Under the pieces are notes generated by a model. That model had not been told where the DNA came from and searched no databases. It saw only the letters and a program-made list of their open reading frames with translations. Source: an uncultured Prevotella sp. (lineage in GTDB: Bacteria; Bacteroidota; Bacteroidia; Bacteroidales; Bacteroidaceae). From it: a stretch of 30,670 nt of DNA. Below, one piece after another: positions 1 through 7,446 of this stretch (positions are counted from its first letter, which is position 1; every line of letters starts with the position of its first letter). Both the position numbers and the translations under genes were made by a program. The stretch is from assembly GCA_937877595.1 (NCBI GenBank), contig CALFIY010000027.1, positions 1-30,670 on the forward strand, given 5' to 3'.

Positions 1-97
1 AAATTAAAACAGCGCTGACGAAAATTAAAACAGCGCTGACAAAAATTAAAACAGCGCTGACGAAAATTAAAACAGCGCTGACAAAAATTAAAACAGC
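1..97. repeat. 21-bp tandem repeat array (CAGCGCTG family)
   Basis: About 4.6 head-to-tail copies of a 21-bp unit, AAAATTAAAACAGCGCTGAC plus a final G or A. The array is cut at the window's left edge and decays after position 97. The last base alternates G, A, G, A, so the true higher-order period is 42 bp. Each copy carries the 8-bp palindrome CAGCGCTG in AT-rich flanks. There are no unique spacers, so this is not a CRISPR array. Related copies lie at 21379-21475. Confidence 0.95.
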
Positions 98-205
98 CCA
101 CCTATCGGAATGACGGCGGTATTCTTATTCTCAACGTTTTTTATTTCTTGTTAGGAAAGGTTGAAATATAGTTACAACTTTGCTTTACCTTAGATTCTCA
201 CGCTC

Positions 206-234
206 GGAAATGCTAAAATAAATTTGGCATTTCC
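206..234. promoter_or_regulatory. Inverted repeat flanking the -33 element
   Basis: GGAAATGC (206-213) and GCATTTCC (227-234) are perfect 8-bp inverted arms with a 13-bp spacer. The -33 TTTG (223-226) sits at the spacer's right end, touching the right arm. A dimeric regulator bound here would cover the promoter. If transcription instead came from further upstream, the arms could form a leader hairpin. Which applies is not decidable from sequence. Confidence 0.45.
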
Positions 235-254
235 CACGTTTAATAGTACCTTTG
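223..254 (+). promoter_or_regulatory. Bacteroidota-type promoter
   Basis: TTTG at 223-226 and TACCTTTG at 247-254 are 20 bp apart, matching the Bacteroidota housekeeping promoter. The predicted start of transcription falls near 261-263, at or just before the ATG at 263. The TTG at 224, which could otherwise open a longer reading frame, is part of the -33 element, so the ATG is preferred as the start. The message would be leaderless or nearly so. Confidence 0.6.
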
Positions 255-262
255 CCACCAAT

Positions 263-859
263 ATGAATATAAGAGAACACAAATCCGCGCTGGCGTCGCT
301 GGCAGCGCTTGGAGTGACGGCAGTAGCCGCAGGAGCAACAGCCTTCGTGAAAATACGCCGCAAAAGGCAGGAACAGAGACGCATGCAGGAACTCGACAAG
401 AGCAGCACAGCCCTGTCGGCAGAACAGATGATGGTCTACAATGAGGCAATCAGTGTCTTTCTCGACATCAACAGCAGGATTTACGAGCAACGGCGACAGA
501 AGGAACAACTGCAGCCCGTTGTGCGACGGTTGACGCTGGAAAGCACAGAGAAGCCTGACATCACAGGTGCCGACGACAACGTGAAGAGCATTGCAGAGAG
601 CGTAGAGAAATTTCTCGCCATGCAAGTGCCATTCATCAATGCATGTCTGGCAGCAACCGACCAGCACAATATGACATACGCCGACTGCGTGCGCGGACCT
701 GTCGGGGCACGCTTTGACAACAGACTTGACGAAGAGCCGACTGGAGCCGACGTTAAGGATGGTGACACCGTGGAATACGTTTTGCGACTGGGATATTTCT
801 TTCCTGACTCAACCATTGCGCCACATCCCGTGAAGAGCGTATGCCTGTTGCATGACTGA
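263..859 (+). CDS. Unknown protein with N-terminal membrane anchor
   Basis: A 198-residue protein I do not recognise. After a short polar start (MNIREHK) comes one hydrophobic segment at about residues 8-29, then a very basic, Gln-rich stretch (KIRRKRQEQRR) that would place the bulk in the cytoplasm by the positive-inside rule. Residues 45-90 are helical and charged, possibly coiled coil. The rest is acidic, with no recognisable catalytic motif. The frame extends upstream to a TTG at 224, but that codon lies in the -33 box, so ATG 263 is chosen. ksgA follows 21 bp downstream on the same strand, suggesting co-transcription. The function is unknown. Confidence 0.8.
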   Translation: MNIREHKSALASLAALGVTAVAAGATAFVKIRRKRQEQRRMQELDKSSTALSAEQMMVYNEAISVFLDINSRIYEQRRQKEQLQPVVRRLTLESTEKPDITGADDNVKSIAESVEKFLAMQVPFINACLAATDQHNMTYADCVRGPVGARFDNRLDEEPTGADVKDGDTVEYVLRLGYFFPDSTIAPHPVKSVCLLHD

Positions 860-880
860 TGCACAAAGAGAAGCCTGCGT

Positions 881-1678
881 ATGAAATCGGTCAAAGCAAA
901 AAAGAAACTGGGCCAGCACTTCCTGACAGACCTTGACACTGCCAAGAGGATTGCCGACACGGTGGATGCTTGTCCGGGACTGCCTGTGCTGGAAGTAGGC
1001 CCCGGCATGGGCGTGATGACGCAGTATCTGCTGCCAAAGCAAAGACCTGTGAAGGTGGTGGAGATAGACCGCGAAAGCGTGGCTTATCTCAAAGAGACTC
1101 TACTGACAGGAGACGCCGCAGAGCAAAGACTGATAGAAGGCGACTTCTTAAGGATGGACCTTCAGGAAGTGTTTGGCGGACAGCCCTTCGTGCTTACGGG
1201 CAACTATCCGTACGACATATCGTCGCAAATCTTCTTCAAGATGATTGACAACCGCCACCTCATACCCTGCTGCACGGGAATGATACAGCACGAAGTGGCT
1301 CTACGCATGGCATCGAAGCCCGGAACGAAAGCCTACGGCGTTCTCTCCGTACTGATACAGGCATGGTATGACGTGGAATATCTTTTCACCGTGCCGCCCG
1401 ACGTGTTCAATCCACCACCAAAGGTACAGTCGGCAGTGGTGAGACTAACGCGAAACAGCACCGAGCATTTGGGGTGCGACGAAGCACTGTTCCGCACGGT
1501 GGTGAAGACTACATTCAACCAGCGCAGGAAGATGCTAAGAGTGTCGCTACGGCAGTTGCTGCCGCCTACGGCAACCATATTCGCCACACGTGCCGAGTGG
1601 CTCACACAGCGTCCCGAACAACTCAGCATTTCTGACTTCGTGACGCTGACAAACCTCGTACAGCACGAACTGACATAG
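881..1678 (+). CDS. ksgA: 16S rRNA adenine dimethyltransferase KsgA/RsmA
   Basis: Dimethylates two adjacent adenines (E. coli A1518 and A1519) in the 3' terminal hairpin of 16S rRNA late in small-subunit assembly, using S-adenosylmethionine. The 265-residue protein has the family start KKLGQHFLTD (residues 8-17), the SAM-binding glycine motif LEVGPGMG (37-44) and the catalytic NYPY (108-111). Length is close to the usual 265-275. The ATG at 881 sits just before the conserved N-terminus. Its stop codon ends at 1678 and the opposite-strand gene's stop begins at 1679, so two convergent genes meet with no spacer. Any terminator must lie inside the neighbouring gene. Loss of this enzyme classically gives kasugamycin resistance. 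Confidence 0.97.
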   Translation: MKSVKAKKKLGQHFLTDLDTAKRIADTVDACPGLPVLEVGPGMGVMTQYLLPKQRPVKVVEIDRESVAYLKETLLTGDAAEQRLIEGDFLRMDLQEVFGGQPFVLTGNYPYDISSQIFFKMIDNRHLIPCCTGMIQHEVALRMASKPGTKAYGVLSVLIQAWYDVEYLFTVPPDVFNPPPKVQSAVVRLTRNSTEHLGCDEALFRTVVKTTFNQRRKMLRVSLRQLLPPTATIFATRAEWLTQRPEQLSISDFVTLTNLVQHELT

Positions 1679-2131
1679 TCAGAAAATCCAACTGGCACCA
1701 TAGACAAGCAGCACGTAGCGAAGAAGTTTGCCTATGGTGATACTGCATATTGAAATTGGTATGTTGGCTCTCATCAGACCAAGCACTATCGTGATGGCAG
1801 AGCCAAGGACGGGAAGAAAAGCAAAGAATCCCATCCATGCGCCATGCCCGCCCATAAAGCGCGTAGCCTTGTCAAGACTCTCACGACTCACGTGGAGATA
1901 ACGTTCAATCCACTCCAGACGCCCCATGCGGCCCACGGTATAGTTGAAGCAACTGCCAAGGACATTGCCAACGGTGCCGTAGACGACAAGATACGTCGGG
2001 TCAAGTCCTGCTGCCATGAGGCCAAGCATCACTGCCTCGCTGGAAAAAGGGAAGAACGAGCCAGCCACAAAAGCCGCAATCAACATTCCCCAGTAGCCGT
2101 AACTGATCAGGAGTTCAACGATATACTCCAT
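1679..2131 (-). CDS. DedA/YqaA-type membrane protein
   Basis: A 150-residue membrane protein with the features of the short YqaA branch of the DedA/VTT (SNARE-associated) superfamily. It has an N-terminal hydrophobic hairpin with the family-like FVAGSFFPFSSEAVM (about residues 21-35), a glycine-bearing segment VGNVLGSCFNYTVGRMG (54-70), a WIERY element, and C-terminal hydrophobic segments. DedA proteins act in the inner membrane, and several are thought to move lipid carriers or phospholipids; the role of this branch is less clear. It overlaps the upstream membrane protein gene by 25 bp, so the two are likely translated together. It is the last gene of the minus-strand run. Confidence 0.85.
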   Translation of the reverse strand: MEYIVELLISYGYWGMLIAAFVAGSFFPFSSEAVMLGLMAAGLDPTYLVVYGTVGNVLGSCFNYTVGRMGRLEWIERYLHVSRESLDKATRFMGGHGAWMGFFAFLPVLGSAITIVLGLMRANIPISICSITIGKLLRYVLLVYGASWIF

Positions 2132-3105
2132 ATATTATAGGCGGTGAGGAGGATTGCCACTAACACGAAGAGGCAGGAAGCAGCATTGGTGAAGCGCGTT
2201 GACGTGAGCGACAGGAAATGGGCTATCAACGGCGAAGTGCAGACCATGAGCAGCCAAAGCAGCATGTCATAGTGCTGCGGCAGAACAAAGATGAGCACAA
2301 ATGTGAAAAACCACAGCCAGATAAACAACTGGTACAACTGGCGCACGCGAAACTTGTCGAGATAACTGGTGCGCAGGAAATGCACTATTCCTGTCAGGCC
2401 AAGGACGACGACAAACGCAAGCGAGAAGACGTGGGCCTTGAGCAGTTGCAGACCGAAGACATATTCCGCTGCGCCGCCACTTACCACGCTATGCAGCAAC
2501 TGCTCCGGATGGAGAAGGGCGAAGACCGATGAGAACGGGGTGGCCAGCCTCATCACATCGCTGCTGAGATGGCAAAGTGGCGAAAGCATCCACACGCCGA
2601 CAAACCAGTAGGGCGTAAAGACTCCAAGCAGCGACGCTGCAAAAGTGCGCCACGACAGGCACTGCAAATGGGTGAGCATGAGGAGCCACAAAAGCGGCAG
2701 GAAGAACAGTATGGGCATGAAGACCATGCTGGCAAGCCCCAGGAAAAAGAAGGCATAGTAGATATAGCCCTGTGCTGCAGCATCCTGATAACTGCGGAAC
2801 GATATGAGCAAGAAGGCTACGAAGCACAGCAGCATGAAACATCCCGACAGCGACGTGAAGAGATAGCACGATGCGCACGACATGACGAGAAAAGAGCACG
2901 ACACCATGCGCGAATAGACACGTATGAGCGAATTCTGATTGTTGAGTTCCACCATGAGAGCCGTAGCAGCCATGAAACACAACAGCGAGCCCCACATTGC
3001 ACGCGGCAACAGTCCGCAAAGCACCCACACCACAAGCGTTAGGCCTATGGTGACGGGCAGCGAGCGACGGCTGCCTGCTACGCGGTTCTGCAGCAACCTG
3101 GGCAT
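2107..3105 (-). CDS. Polytopic inner-membrane protein of unknown function
   Basis: A 332-residue protein made almost entirely of hydrophobic helices, about eight to ten by eye, with short basic loops such as RTSYLDKFRVRQ (around 237-248). The N-terminus MPRLLQNRVAGSRR is basic and cytosolic, with the first helix at about 17-34. It resembles the uncharacterised membrane proteins of similar size found beside purD or other housekeeping genes in Bacteroidota (DUF6427-like in character), but no motif fixes a function. It starts 22 bp after purD and overlaps the following DedA-like gene by 25 bp, consistent with one transcript. A transporter or lipid-handling role is only a guess. Confidence 0.8.
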   Translation of the reverse strand: MPRLLQNRVAGSRRSLPVTIGLTLVVWVLCGLLPRAMWGSLLCFMAATALMVELNNQNSLIRVYSRMVSCSFLVMSCASCYLFTSLSGCFMLLCFVAFLLISFRSYQDAAAQGYIYYAFFFLGLASMVFMPILFFLPLLWLLMLTHLQCLSWRTFAASLLGVFTPYWFVGVWMLSPLCHLSSDVMRLATPFSSVFALLHPEQLLHSVVSGGAAEYVFGLQLLKAHVFSLAFVVVLGLTGIVHFLRTSYLDKFRVRQLYQLFIWLWFFTFVLIFVLPQHYDMLLWLLMVCTSPLIAHFLSLTSTRFTNAASCLFVLVAILLTAYNIWSISLNS

Positions 3106-3127
3106 GGCTTCGCAACTGATAGTATTG

Positions 3128-4399
3128 CTACAGGTCGGAACCTATGTCGCGACGGAAATACTTGTCGCGGAATTCTATCTGCTGCGCCATAGCAAAGGAA
3201 CGCTGAAGAGCCTCTGCCTTGTCGCTGCCATACGATGACACAGCAATGACGCGGCCTCCGGCTGTCACCACATTGCCGTCCTTGAAAGCCGTTCCTGCAT
3301 GGAAGACAATGCTCTCGTCGGTATTGGCAGGAATATTTGTTATGGCATAGCCTTTCTGGTAAGCCTGGGGGTATCCGCCGCTTACAAGCATCACGCATAC
3401 TGCGGCACGCTCGTCCTGCTCTACGTGATACTTGTCGAGAGTGCCTTGGGCAACGCCCTCAAACAATTCTACGATATCGGTTTTCAGGCGGAGCATGACA
3501 GTCTCTGTCTCCGGATCGCCCATGCGGCAGTTATATTCTATAACCATCGGATTGCCGTCGACATTGATAAGCCCGAAGAAGATGAAGCCCTTATAGGTTA
3601 TTCCCTCGCTGCGCAAGCCTTCCACAGTAGGCCGTACAATGCGCTGCTCCACCTTCTGCATCCAGTCGGCAGTTGCGAAAGGAACGGGACTAACGCTTCC
3701 CATACCACCAGTGTTAAGTCCGGTATCGCCTTCACCGATGCGCTTATAGTCTTTTGCCTCTGGCAAGAGTTGATAGTGCTCGCCGTCAGTAAGAACAAAG
3801 ACGGAGCACTCGATGCCGCTAAGGAACTCCTCTATGACAACACGGCTGGAAGCATTGCCAAACATGCCGCCAAGCATCTGACGCAACTCCTCCTGAGCCT
3901 CCTGAATCGTGGGGAGTATCAGCACGCCTTTGCCAGCACAGAGGCCATCGGCTTTGAGGACGTAAGGTGGCTGGAGCGTCTCGAGGAAACGCAGTCCGTC
4001 GGCAAGATGCTCTCCGTCGAAGGTGGCATAGCGCGCTGTGGGAATGTCGTGACGCTTCATAAATGCCTTGGCAAAGTCTTTGGAGCCTTCAAGCACTGCT
4101 CCGGCACGTGACGGGCCTATAACGGGAATTCCGCTGGTGCGTGGGTCGGAGAGCAACTCATCGTAGATACCGTTAACGAGTGGATCTTCCGGACCAACAA
4201 CCACCATATTGATACCGCGCTCTGCGCAGAAATTCTTTATAGCCTCGAAGTCGTTGGGCTTGACGTCGATGTTCTCACCCACTTCGCGCGTGCCGGCATT
4301 GCCCGGTGCAATATACAACTTCTCACACTTAGGACTTCTGGCTATCTTCCATGCCAGGGCGTGTTCACGACCGCCGCTTCCCAACAATAATATCTTCAT
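3128..4399 (-). CDS. purD: Phosphoribosylamine-glycine ligase (GAR synthetase)
   Basis: Catalyses the second step of de novo purine synthesis: phosphoribosylamine, glycine and ATP give glycinamide ribonucleotide. The 423-residue protein has the N-terminal GSGGREHALAWK (residues 8-19), VVVGPEDPLVNG (67-78), the ATP-grasp lysine region YVLKADGLCAGKGV (146-159), and the late MGDPETE metal and ATP site. E. coli PurD is 429 residues. The frame runs further upstream, but ATG 4399 gives the family's exact MKILLLGSGG start and is chosen. It lies 26 bp after the Lrp-type regulator and 22 bp before a membrane protein gene. No other purine genes are in the window. Confidence 0.97.
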   Translation of the reverse strand: MKILLLGSGGREHALAWKIARSPKCEKLYIAPGNAGTREVGENIDVKPNDFEAIKNFCAERGINMVVVGPEDPLVNGIYDELLSDPRTSGIPVIGPSRAGAVLEGSKDFAKAFMKRHDIPTARYATFDGEHLADGLRFLETLQPPYVLKADGLCAGKGVLILPTIQEAQEELRQMLGGMFGNASSRVVIEEFLSGIECSVFVLTDGEHYQLLPEAKDYKRIGEGDTGLNTGGMGSVSPVPFATADWMQKVEQRIVRPTVEGLRSEGITYKGFIFFGLINVDGNPMVIEYNCRMGDPETETVMLRLKTDIVELFEGVAQGTLDKYHVEQDERAAVCVMLVSGGYPQAYQKGYAITNIPANTDESIVFHAGTAFKDGNVVTAGGRVIAVSSYGSDKAEALQRSFAMAQQIEFRDKYFRRDIGSDL

Positions 4400-4425
4400 A
4401 ACTTCTGTTTGTCTGTTTTTCTTCT

Positions 4426-4896
4426 TTACTGTACTATCTCCTCGATCGGCAACTGACGCTGGAATGCTGAATGGAAGGAAATAAGTGTCTGCGAACTGCT
4501 CAGGCCGAGGGGTTGCAACTTGTCGTGGATGATAGTGAGGAGATGGTGATTGTTCTTGGCGTAGATTTTTATGAACATGTCGAAGTTGCCAGTGGTGAAA
4601 TGGCACTCGGTAACTTCAGGAATGAGTTTAAGTTCCTCCATCACGCGGTCGAAATCTTCAGGATTCTTAAGGTTGAGCCCGATGTAGGCACACGTTTCGT
4701 AGCCGATCTTTTCAGGGTCGATAACATACTGTGAACCCTTGAGAACACCCATCTGGCTGAGTTTCTGCATGCGCTGATGGATGGCTGCACCGCTGACGCC
4801 GCAGAGACGGGCAACCTCAAGGAATGGTATGCGCGCATCCTTTGCTATCATGCGCAAAATCTGTTTGTCTAAATTGTCAAGTCGTTGTGTTGCCAT
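4426..4896 (-). CDS. Lrp/AsnC-family transcriptional regulator
   Basis: A 156-residue regulator of the feast/famine family. Residues 5-55 form the winged helix (LDNLDKQILRMIAKDAR, then a helix-turn-helix over roughly 25-48 with GVSGAAIHQRMQKL). Residues 65-145 form the RAM/ACT-like effector and oligomerisation domain, with the typical YIGLNLKNPEDFDRVMEEL and a TGNFDMFIKI strand. These proteins usually assemble as octamers and bind amino acids. It lies between the ExbB/ExbD cluster (36 bp upstream) and purD (26 bp downstream). No separate -7 box was seen before it, so it may be read from the exbB promoter. Its ligand and targets cannot be told from the sequence. Confidence 0.93.
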   Translation of the reverse strand: MATQRLDNLDKQILRMIAKDARIPFLEVARLCGVSGAAIHQRMQKLSQMGVLKGSQYVIDPEKIGYETCAYIGLNLKNPEDFDRVMEELKLIPEVTECHFTTGNFDMFIKIYAKNNHHLLTIIHDKLQPLGLSSSQTLISFHSAFQRQLPIEEIVQ

Positions 4897-4932
4897 AATA
4901 TTTCTGATTATTTATTTAATTTAAGTTTCACA

Positions 4933-5430
4933 TTATCTTCTCTCACCACTCACCTCTTTCCTCTCACCACTCACCTGACTGCCGATATAGTTGACACGCT
5001 GCACGCCAGCCCGGCGCAGAGCCTGCTTGACGTCGGCAACAAGCCCCATATCGACATTGCGGTCGGCATGGATGCTGACAGAGAAGTGCTGGCGATCGGC
5101 AGGTGACATTTGTTCACGCTCAGCAGCCAACTGGCGCGACAAATCGGAGAGCGCAACGTAGCGGTTGTTGAGTTGGATGCGCGTTTCGGCAGACGTGGCA
5201 CTGCCCTGCGGGTCGACAGGCTGGCCAATATAGAGATATACCATGCCGCTGCGATGTTCCAACTTCTCTATCTCGTTACCCTGCGGCACAACATATCGCA
5301 CAAGAACATCAGACTGTCGCATGTGGGTGACTATCATAAAGAAGAAGAGCACGGTAAATATAAGGTCGGGAAGCGATGCAAGATTGAGTTCCGGCATCTG
5401 ACGCTCCGTGCGACGGCGAAAACGGCTCAT
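4933..5430 (-). CDS. ExbD/TolR-family protein (second copy)
   Basis: A 165-residue ExbD-type stator subunit: a short basic N-terminus (MSRFRRRTER), one membrane helix at about residues 20-37 containing the conserved proton-carrying aspartate (D22 in LPDLIFTVLFF), and a periplasmic domain. With ExbB it uses proton flow to energise TonB, or a Tol-like partner, for outer-membrane work. Its ATG overlaps the previous exbD stop by 4 bp (ATGA), implying coupled translation. The frame extends upstream, but ATG 5430 fits both the overlap and the family start. The last residues, VSGERKEVSGERR, are encoded by a 16-bp direct repeat and look like an added tail. Confidence 0.93.
   Translation of the reverse strand: MSRFRRRTERQMPELNLASLPDLIFTVLFFFMIVTHMRQSDVLVRYVVPQGNEIEKLEHRSGMVYLYIGQPVDPQGSATSAETRIQLNNRYVALSDLSRQLAAEREQMSPADRQHFSVSIHADRNVDMGLVADVKQALRRAGVQRVNYIGSQVSGERKEVSGERR
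4940..4976. repeat. 16-bp direct repeat in the 3' end of the second exbD
   Basis: CTCTCACCACTCACCT occurs at 4940-4955 and again at 4961-4976, a 21-bp period. Both copies are inside the reading frame, giving the repeated tail VSGER. The sequence looks like an intergenic repeat that has been captured by the coding end. Confidence 0.85.
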
Positions 5431-5960
5431 CTTCCACCTCCTTCCTCTGTTGCTGACGGATAGGTTTCGCTGATGCGCAGCGGCAGGCGACGCGTCACGA
5501 CAGCACGCTCCTCGTCTGTACACAGGGCAAGCGGATGACCGAACTGCCGCAGTGCAATTCGCTCGCGCTGAGCCTTGAAGGCTGCAACGATTGTGTTCTG
5601 AACTGAAAAGTAGGTGGCGTAGGTGGTGGCGCGGCTTGGCTGCACACCGACAACGAAATGCTCACTGCGGCGCGACGCAAGAAACTGCTCTACGCGTTGC
5701 TGCAGGGCATCGGGCGACAACGGCTCATCATCGACCCACAACTTGTCGGACGCGTCAATGCGCAGTTGAAGCACGTCGCTGCGATGGATATCCACCTGTG
5801 CCGTCTCCTGCTCGTCGGGAGGGGGAAGTTGGCGCATCAGGCCCTTGTCAGCATTCATCGACGAGGTAACAAGGAAGAAGATCAGCAACATAAAGGATAT
5901 GTCTGCTGTGGAAGTTGTATTGAGCGCCGGTACTGTCCTATGTCGTCTTCGTGCAAACAA
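5427..5960 (-). CDS. ExbD/TolR-family protein (first copy)
   Basis: A 177-residue ExbD-type protein. The N-terminus FARRRHRTVPALNTTSTADI leads into a membrane helix with the conserved aspartate (D20 in TADISFMLLIFFLV), followed by a periplasmic domain. The LNTTSTADISFML signature is typical of Bacteroidota ExbD. The start is uncertain: no ATG exists between the previous gene's stop and the helix. The TTG at 5960 is taken as start, but the frame stays open upstream and a slightly longer N-terminus with another rare start is possible. It sits 26 bp after the small membrane protein and overlaps the second exbD by 4 bp. Two unlike ExbD copies suggest a mixed stator. Confidence 0.9.
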   Translation of the reverse strand: MFARRRHRTVPALNTTSTADISFMLLIFFLVTSSMNADKGLMRQLPPPDEQETAQVDIHRSDVLQLRIDASDKLWVDDEPLSPDALQQRVEQFLASRRSEHFVVGVQPSRATTYATYFSVQNTIVAAFKAQRERIALRQFGHPLALCTDEERAVVTRRLPLRISETYPSATEEGGGR

Positions 5961-5986
5961 TGTGTAGATGCGTTTTGTCCTAAAAA

Positions 5987-6370
5987 TTATCTGTTTCTGG
6001 TAATATGGCGGTTCAACCCTGTCACACCATAAAGCACCATGAGGGCAGAGACAGCCATCATAGCCACAGAGGTGACAATAAGGCCATCGCTCACCTTAAG
6101 CCAGAAAGTGTCGGTAAAGTAGGTGCCGTTGACAACAAGCGGATTTGCTGAACCAAAAAGGCAACTGACCACAAGCAGAACAGCGGTGAAAATGGCTACG
6201 GCAATGGAAATACGCCGGCGAGGCACCCTGTTGCTTGAGGCAATACTGCTGCTATGCATGCGAAGTGAGTGGATGGTCGATACTGCTACGGCTACCACGG
6301 CCAGACCAAGGGCAATATACATCAGCCACAGCATCACCTCGGCAAGAAATATGTTTCCTATATCTACCAT
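5987..6370 (-). CDS. Small membrane protein between exbB and exbD
   Basis: A 127-residue protein with about three membrane helices (roughly residues 10-31, 53-70 and 94-116) and a basic loop VPRRR before the second helix. It has no family signature that I can name. It lies 51 bp after exbB and 26 bp before the first exbD, all on one strand, which makes it a candidate extra subunit or assembly factor of this ExbB/ExbD complex. A third-strand role in the stator is an inference from position only. Confidence 0.85.
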   Translation of the reverse strand: MVDIGNIFLAEVMLWLMYIALGLAVVAVAVSTIHSLRMHSSSIASSNRVPRRRISIAVAIFTAVLLVVSCLFGSANPLVVNGTYFTDTFWLKVSDGLIVTSVAMMAVSALMVLYGVTGLNRHITRNR

Positions 6371-6421
6371 AGCGTGGAATATATGGTGTACACCTTATTT
6401 ATTAATATACGCGTATAGCAG

Positions 6422-7249
6422 TCATTTTTGGTTTGCTTTCTTCCAACGCCCGACAGAGTCCATCAGCGTTATGGCGCTTTCTTCCATCTGGGAAGAGAGA
6501 TGCTCTATCTTGGAGAGTATGTAGTTGTAGAAGAATTGCAGGATGATGGCTACAATAATGCCGAAGATGGTGGTTATCAGCGCTACCTTCATGCCCGAAG
6601 CGACTATAGTGGGACTGATATCGCCTGCCGTCTGTATCTGATCAAACGCCATGACCATGCCAATAACCGTACCGAGAAATCCAAGCGACGGCGCCACGGC
6701 GATAAAGAGTTTTATCCACGAACAGCCCTTCTCCATGTTGGCAATCTGAACCGTTCCATAATTTGTAAGATAGCGATCAATATCCTCCAGCGACTCATTA
6801 ATATGAAGCAAAGCGTGATAACAGATACTGGCAACGGGACCACGGGTGGCAAGGCACAACTGCCGCGCACCGTCAACATCGTTGGCACTGAGACGGCTGT
6901 CAATGTCGGCCATGAAACGCTTGGCATTGATCTCGGAAAGCGTGATATAGACAAGGCGCTCAATGCAGAAGGCAAGGCCAATGACAAGAGCCAGGGCAAC
7001 AAGCGACATAAAACCTGCGGAGCCCTCTATGAACTTCTGCTTGAGCAGTTTGTGCAGGCCATGCTCGCTGGCATCAGGCTCATCAACATCTGTCACGGAA
7101 AACAGAGCGGCAGAGTCGGCCATAACAGTATCGGCAATATTGGAAACAGCGGTGGTTGTATCTGACTGCAAAGATGATGGCTGGGCTACAACAGGCATCG
7201 ACAAAACCAATAGCCATGCAGGAAACAAAAGAAAAAAAAGCCTTTTCAT
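6422..7249 (-). CDS. exbB: ExbB/TolQ/MotA-family proton channel protein with signal peptide
   Basis: A 275-residue ExbB-type protein that forms the proton-driven motor with ExbD in the inner membrane. It has an N-terminal signal peptide (KRLFFLLFPAWLLVLSMPVV, cut near AQ at 22-23), a periplasmic stretch, then membrane helices from about residue 79, and the conserved channel motif LGFLGTVIGMVMAF near 195-210. E. coli ExbB lacks the cleavable signal; this longer form is common in Bacteroidota. The frame is open to 7342, but a -7 box at 7272-7279 lies inside that extension, so ATG 7249, which begins the signal peptide, is chosen. It is the first gene of a run of up to eight. Confidence 0.93.
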   Translation of the reverse strand: MKRLFFLLFPAWLLVLSMPVVAQPSSLQSDTTTAVSNIADTVMADSAALFSVTDVDEPDASEHGLHKLLKQKFIEGSAGFMSLVALALVIGLAFCIERLVYITLSEINAKRFMADIDSRLSANDVDGARQLCLATRGPVASICYHALLHINESLEDIDRYLTNYGTVQIANMEKGCSWIKLFIAVAPSLGFLGTVIGMVMAFDQIQTAGDISPTIVASGMKVALITTIFGIIVAIILQFFYNYILSKIEHLSSQMEESAITLMDSVGRWKKANQK

Positions 7250-7271
7250 CCTATCATTTACATTATAGGTG

Positions 7272-7279
7272 CAAAGGTA
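7272..7279 (-). promoter_or_regulatory. -7 box upstream of exbB
   Basis: On the minus strand this reads TACCTTTG, a full match to TAnnTTTG, followed by CAC. Transcription would start near 7265, about 16 bases before the exbB ATG. The upstream element is weak: a TTG lies 23 bp further up instead of the usual 19-21. Confidence 0.5.
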
Positions 7280-7399
7280 AACATAAAATCGAAAACACTC
7301 TGCAAGAAAAGACCTGTACAGATAATAAAAAATGTTAAACAAGAAATGCCCCGATGTTTTTTCTTTGTTTTGTCGCTGACATTCTCAATATAAAATGAC

Positions 7400-7407
7400 T
7401 AACTTTG
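7400..7407 (+). promoter_or_regulatory. -7 box upstream of the TPR gene
   Basis: TAACTTTG, followed by CAC, matches the Bacteroidota -7 box. No TTTG lies at the right distance; the nearest is 27 bp upstream. The predicted leader before ATG 7447 is about 33 bases. The box is divergent from the exbB promoter about 120 bp away. Confidence 0.5.
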
Positions 7408-7446
7408 CACGCGATTTACTCAGAACAATAAAAACAAACTAAAATA

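Larger units (their letters stand above)
98..262. other. Intergenic region between repeat array and first gene
   Basis: No coding frame is supported here. It holds an 8-bp inverted repeat (206-213 and 227-234) and the promoter at 223-254. A second, weaker -7-like sequence, CAACTTTG at 175-182, lacks a well-spaced upstream element. Confidence 0.6.

Noticed and set aside
1..97. CRISPR array
   Set aside because: The 21-bp units are directly abutting and there are no unique spacers; no cas genes nearby.
175..182. Promoter -7 box CAACTTTG
   Set aside because: First base of the consensus differs and no TTTG or TTG lies at a suitable distance upstream; the one at 223-254 is better.
3299..4111. 270-codon plus-strand frame opposite purD
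   Set aside because: It lies wholly inside purD in antisense, with no family resemblance; purD is certain.
4400..4606. N-terminal extension of purD
   Set aside because: The extra 69 residues are low-complexity and overlap the regulator gene; ATG 4399 gives the exact family start.
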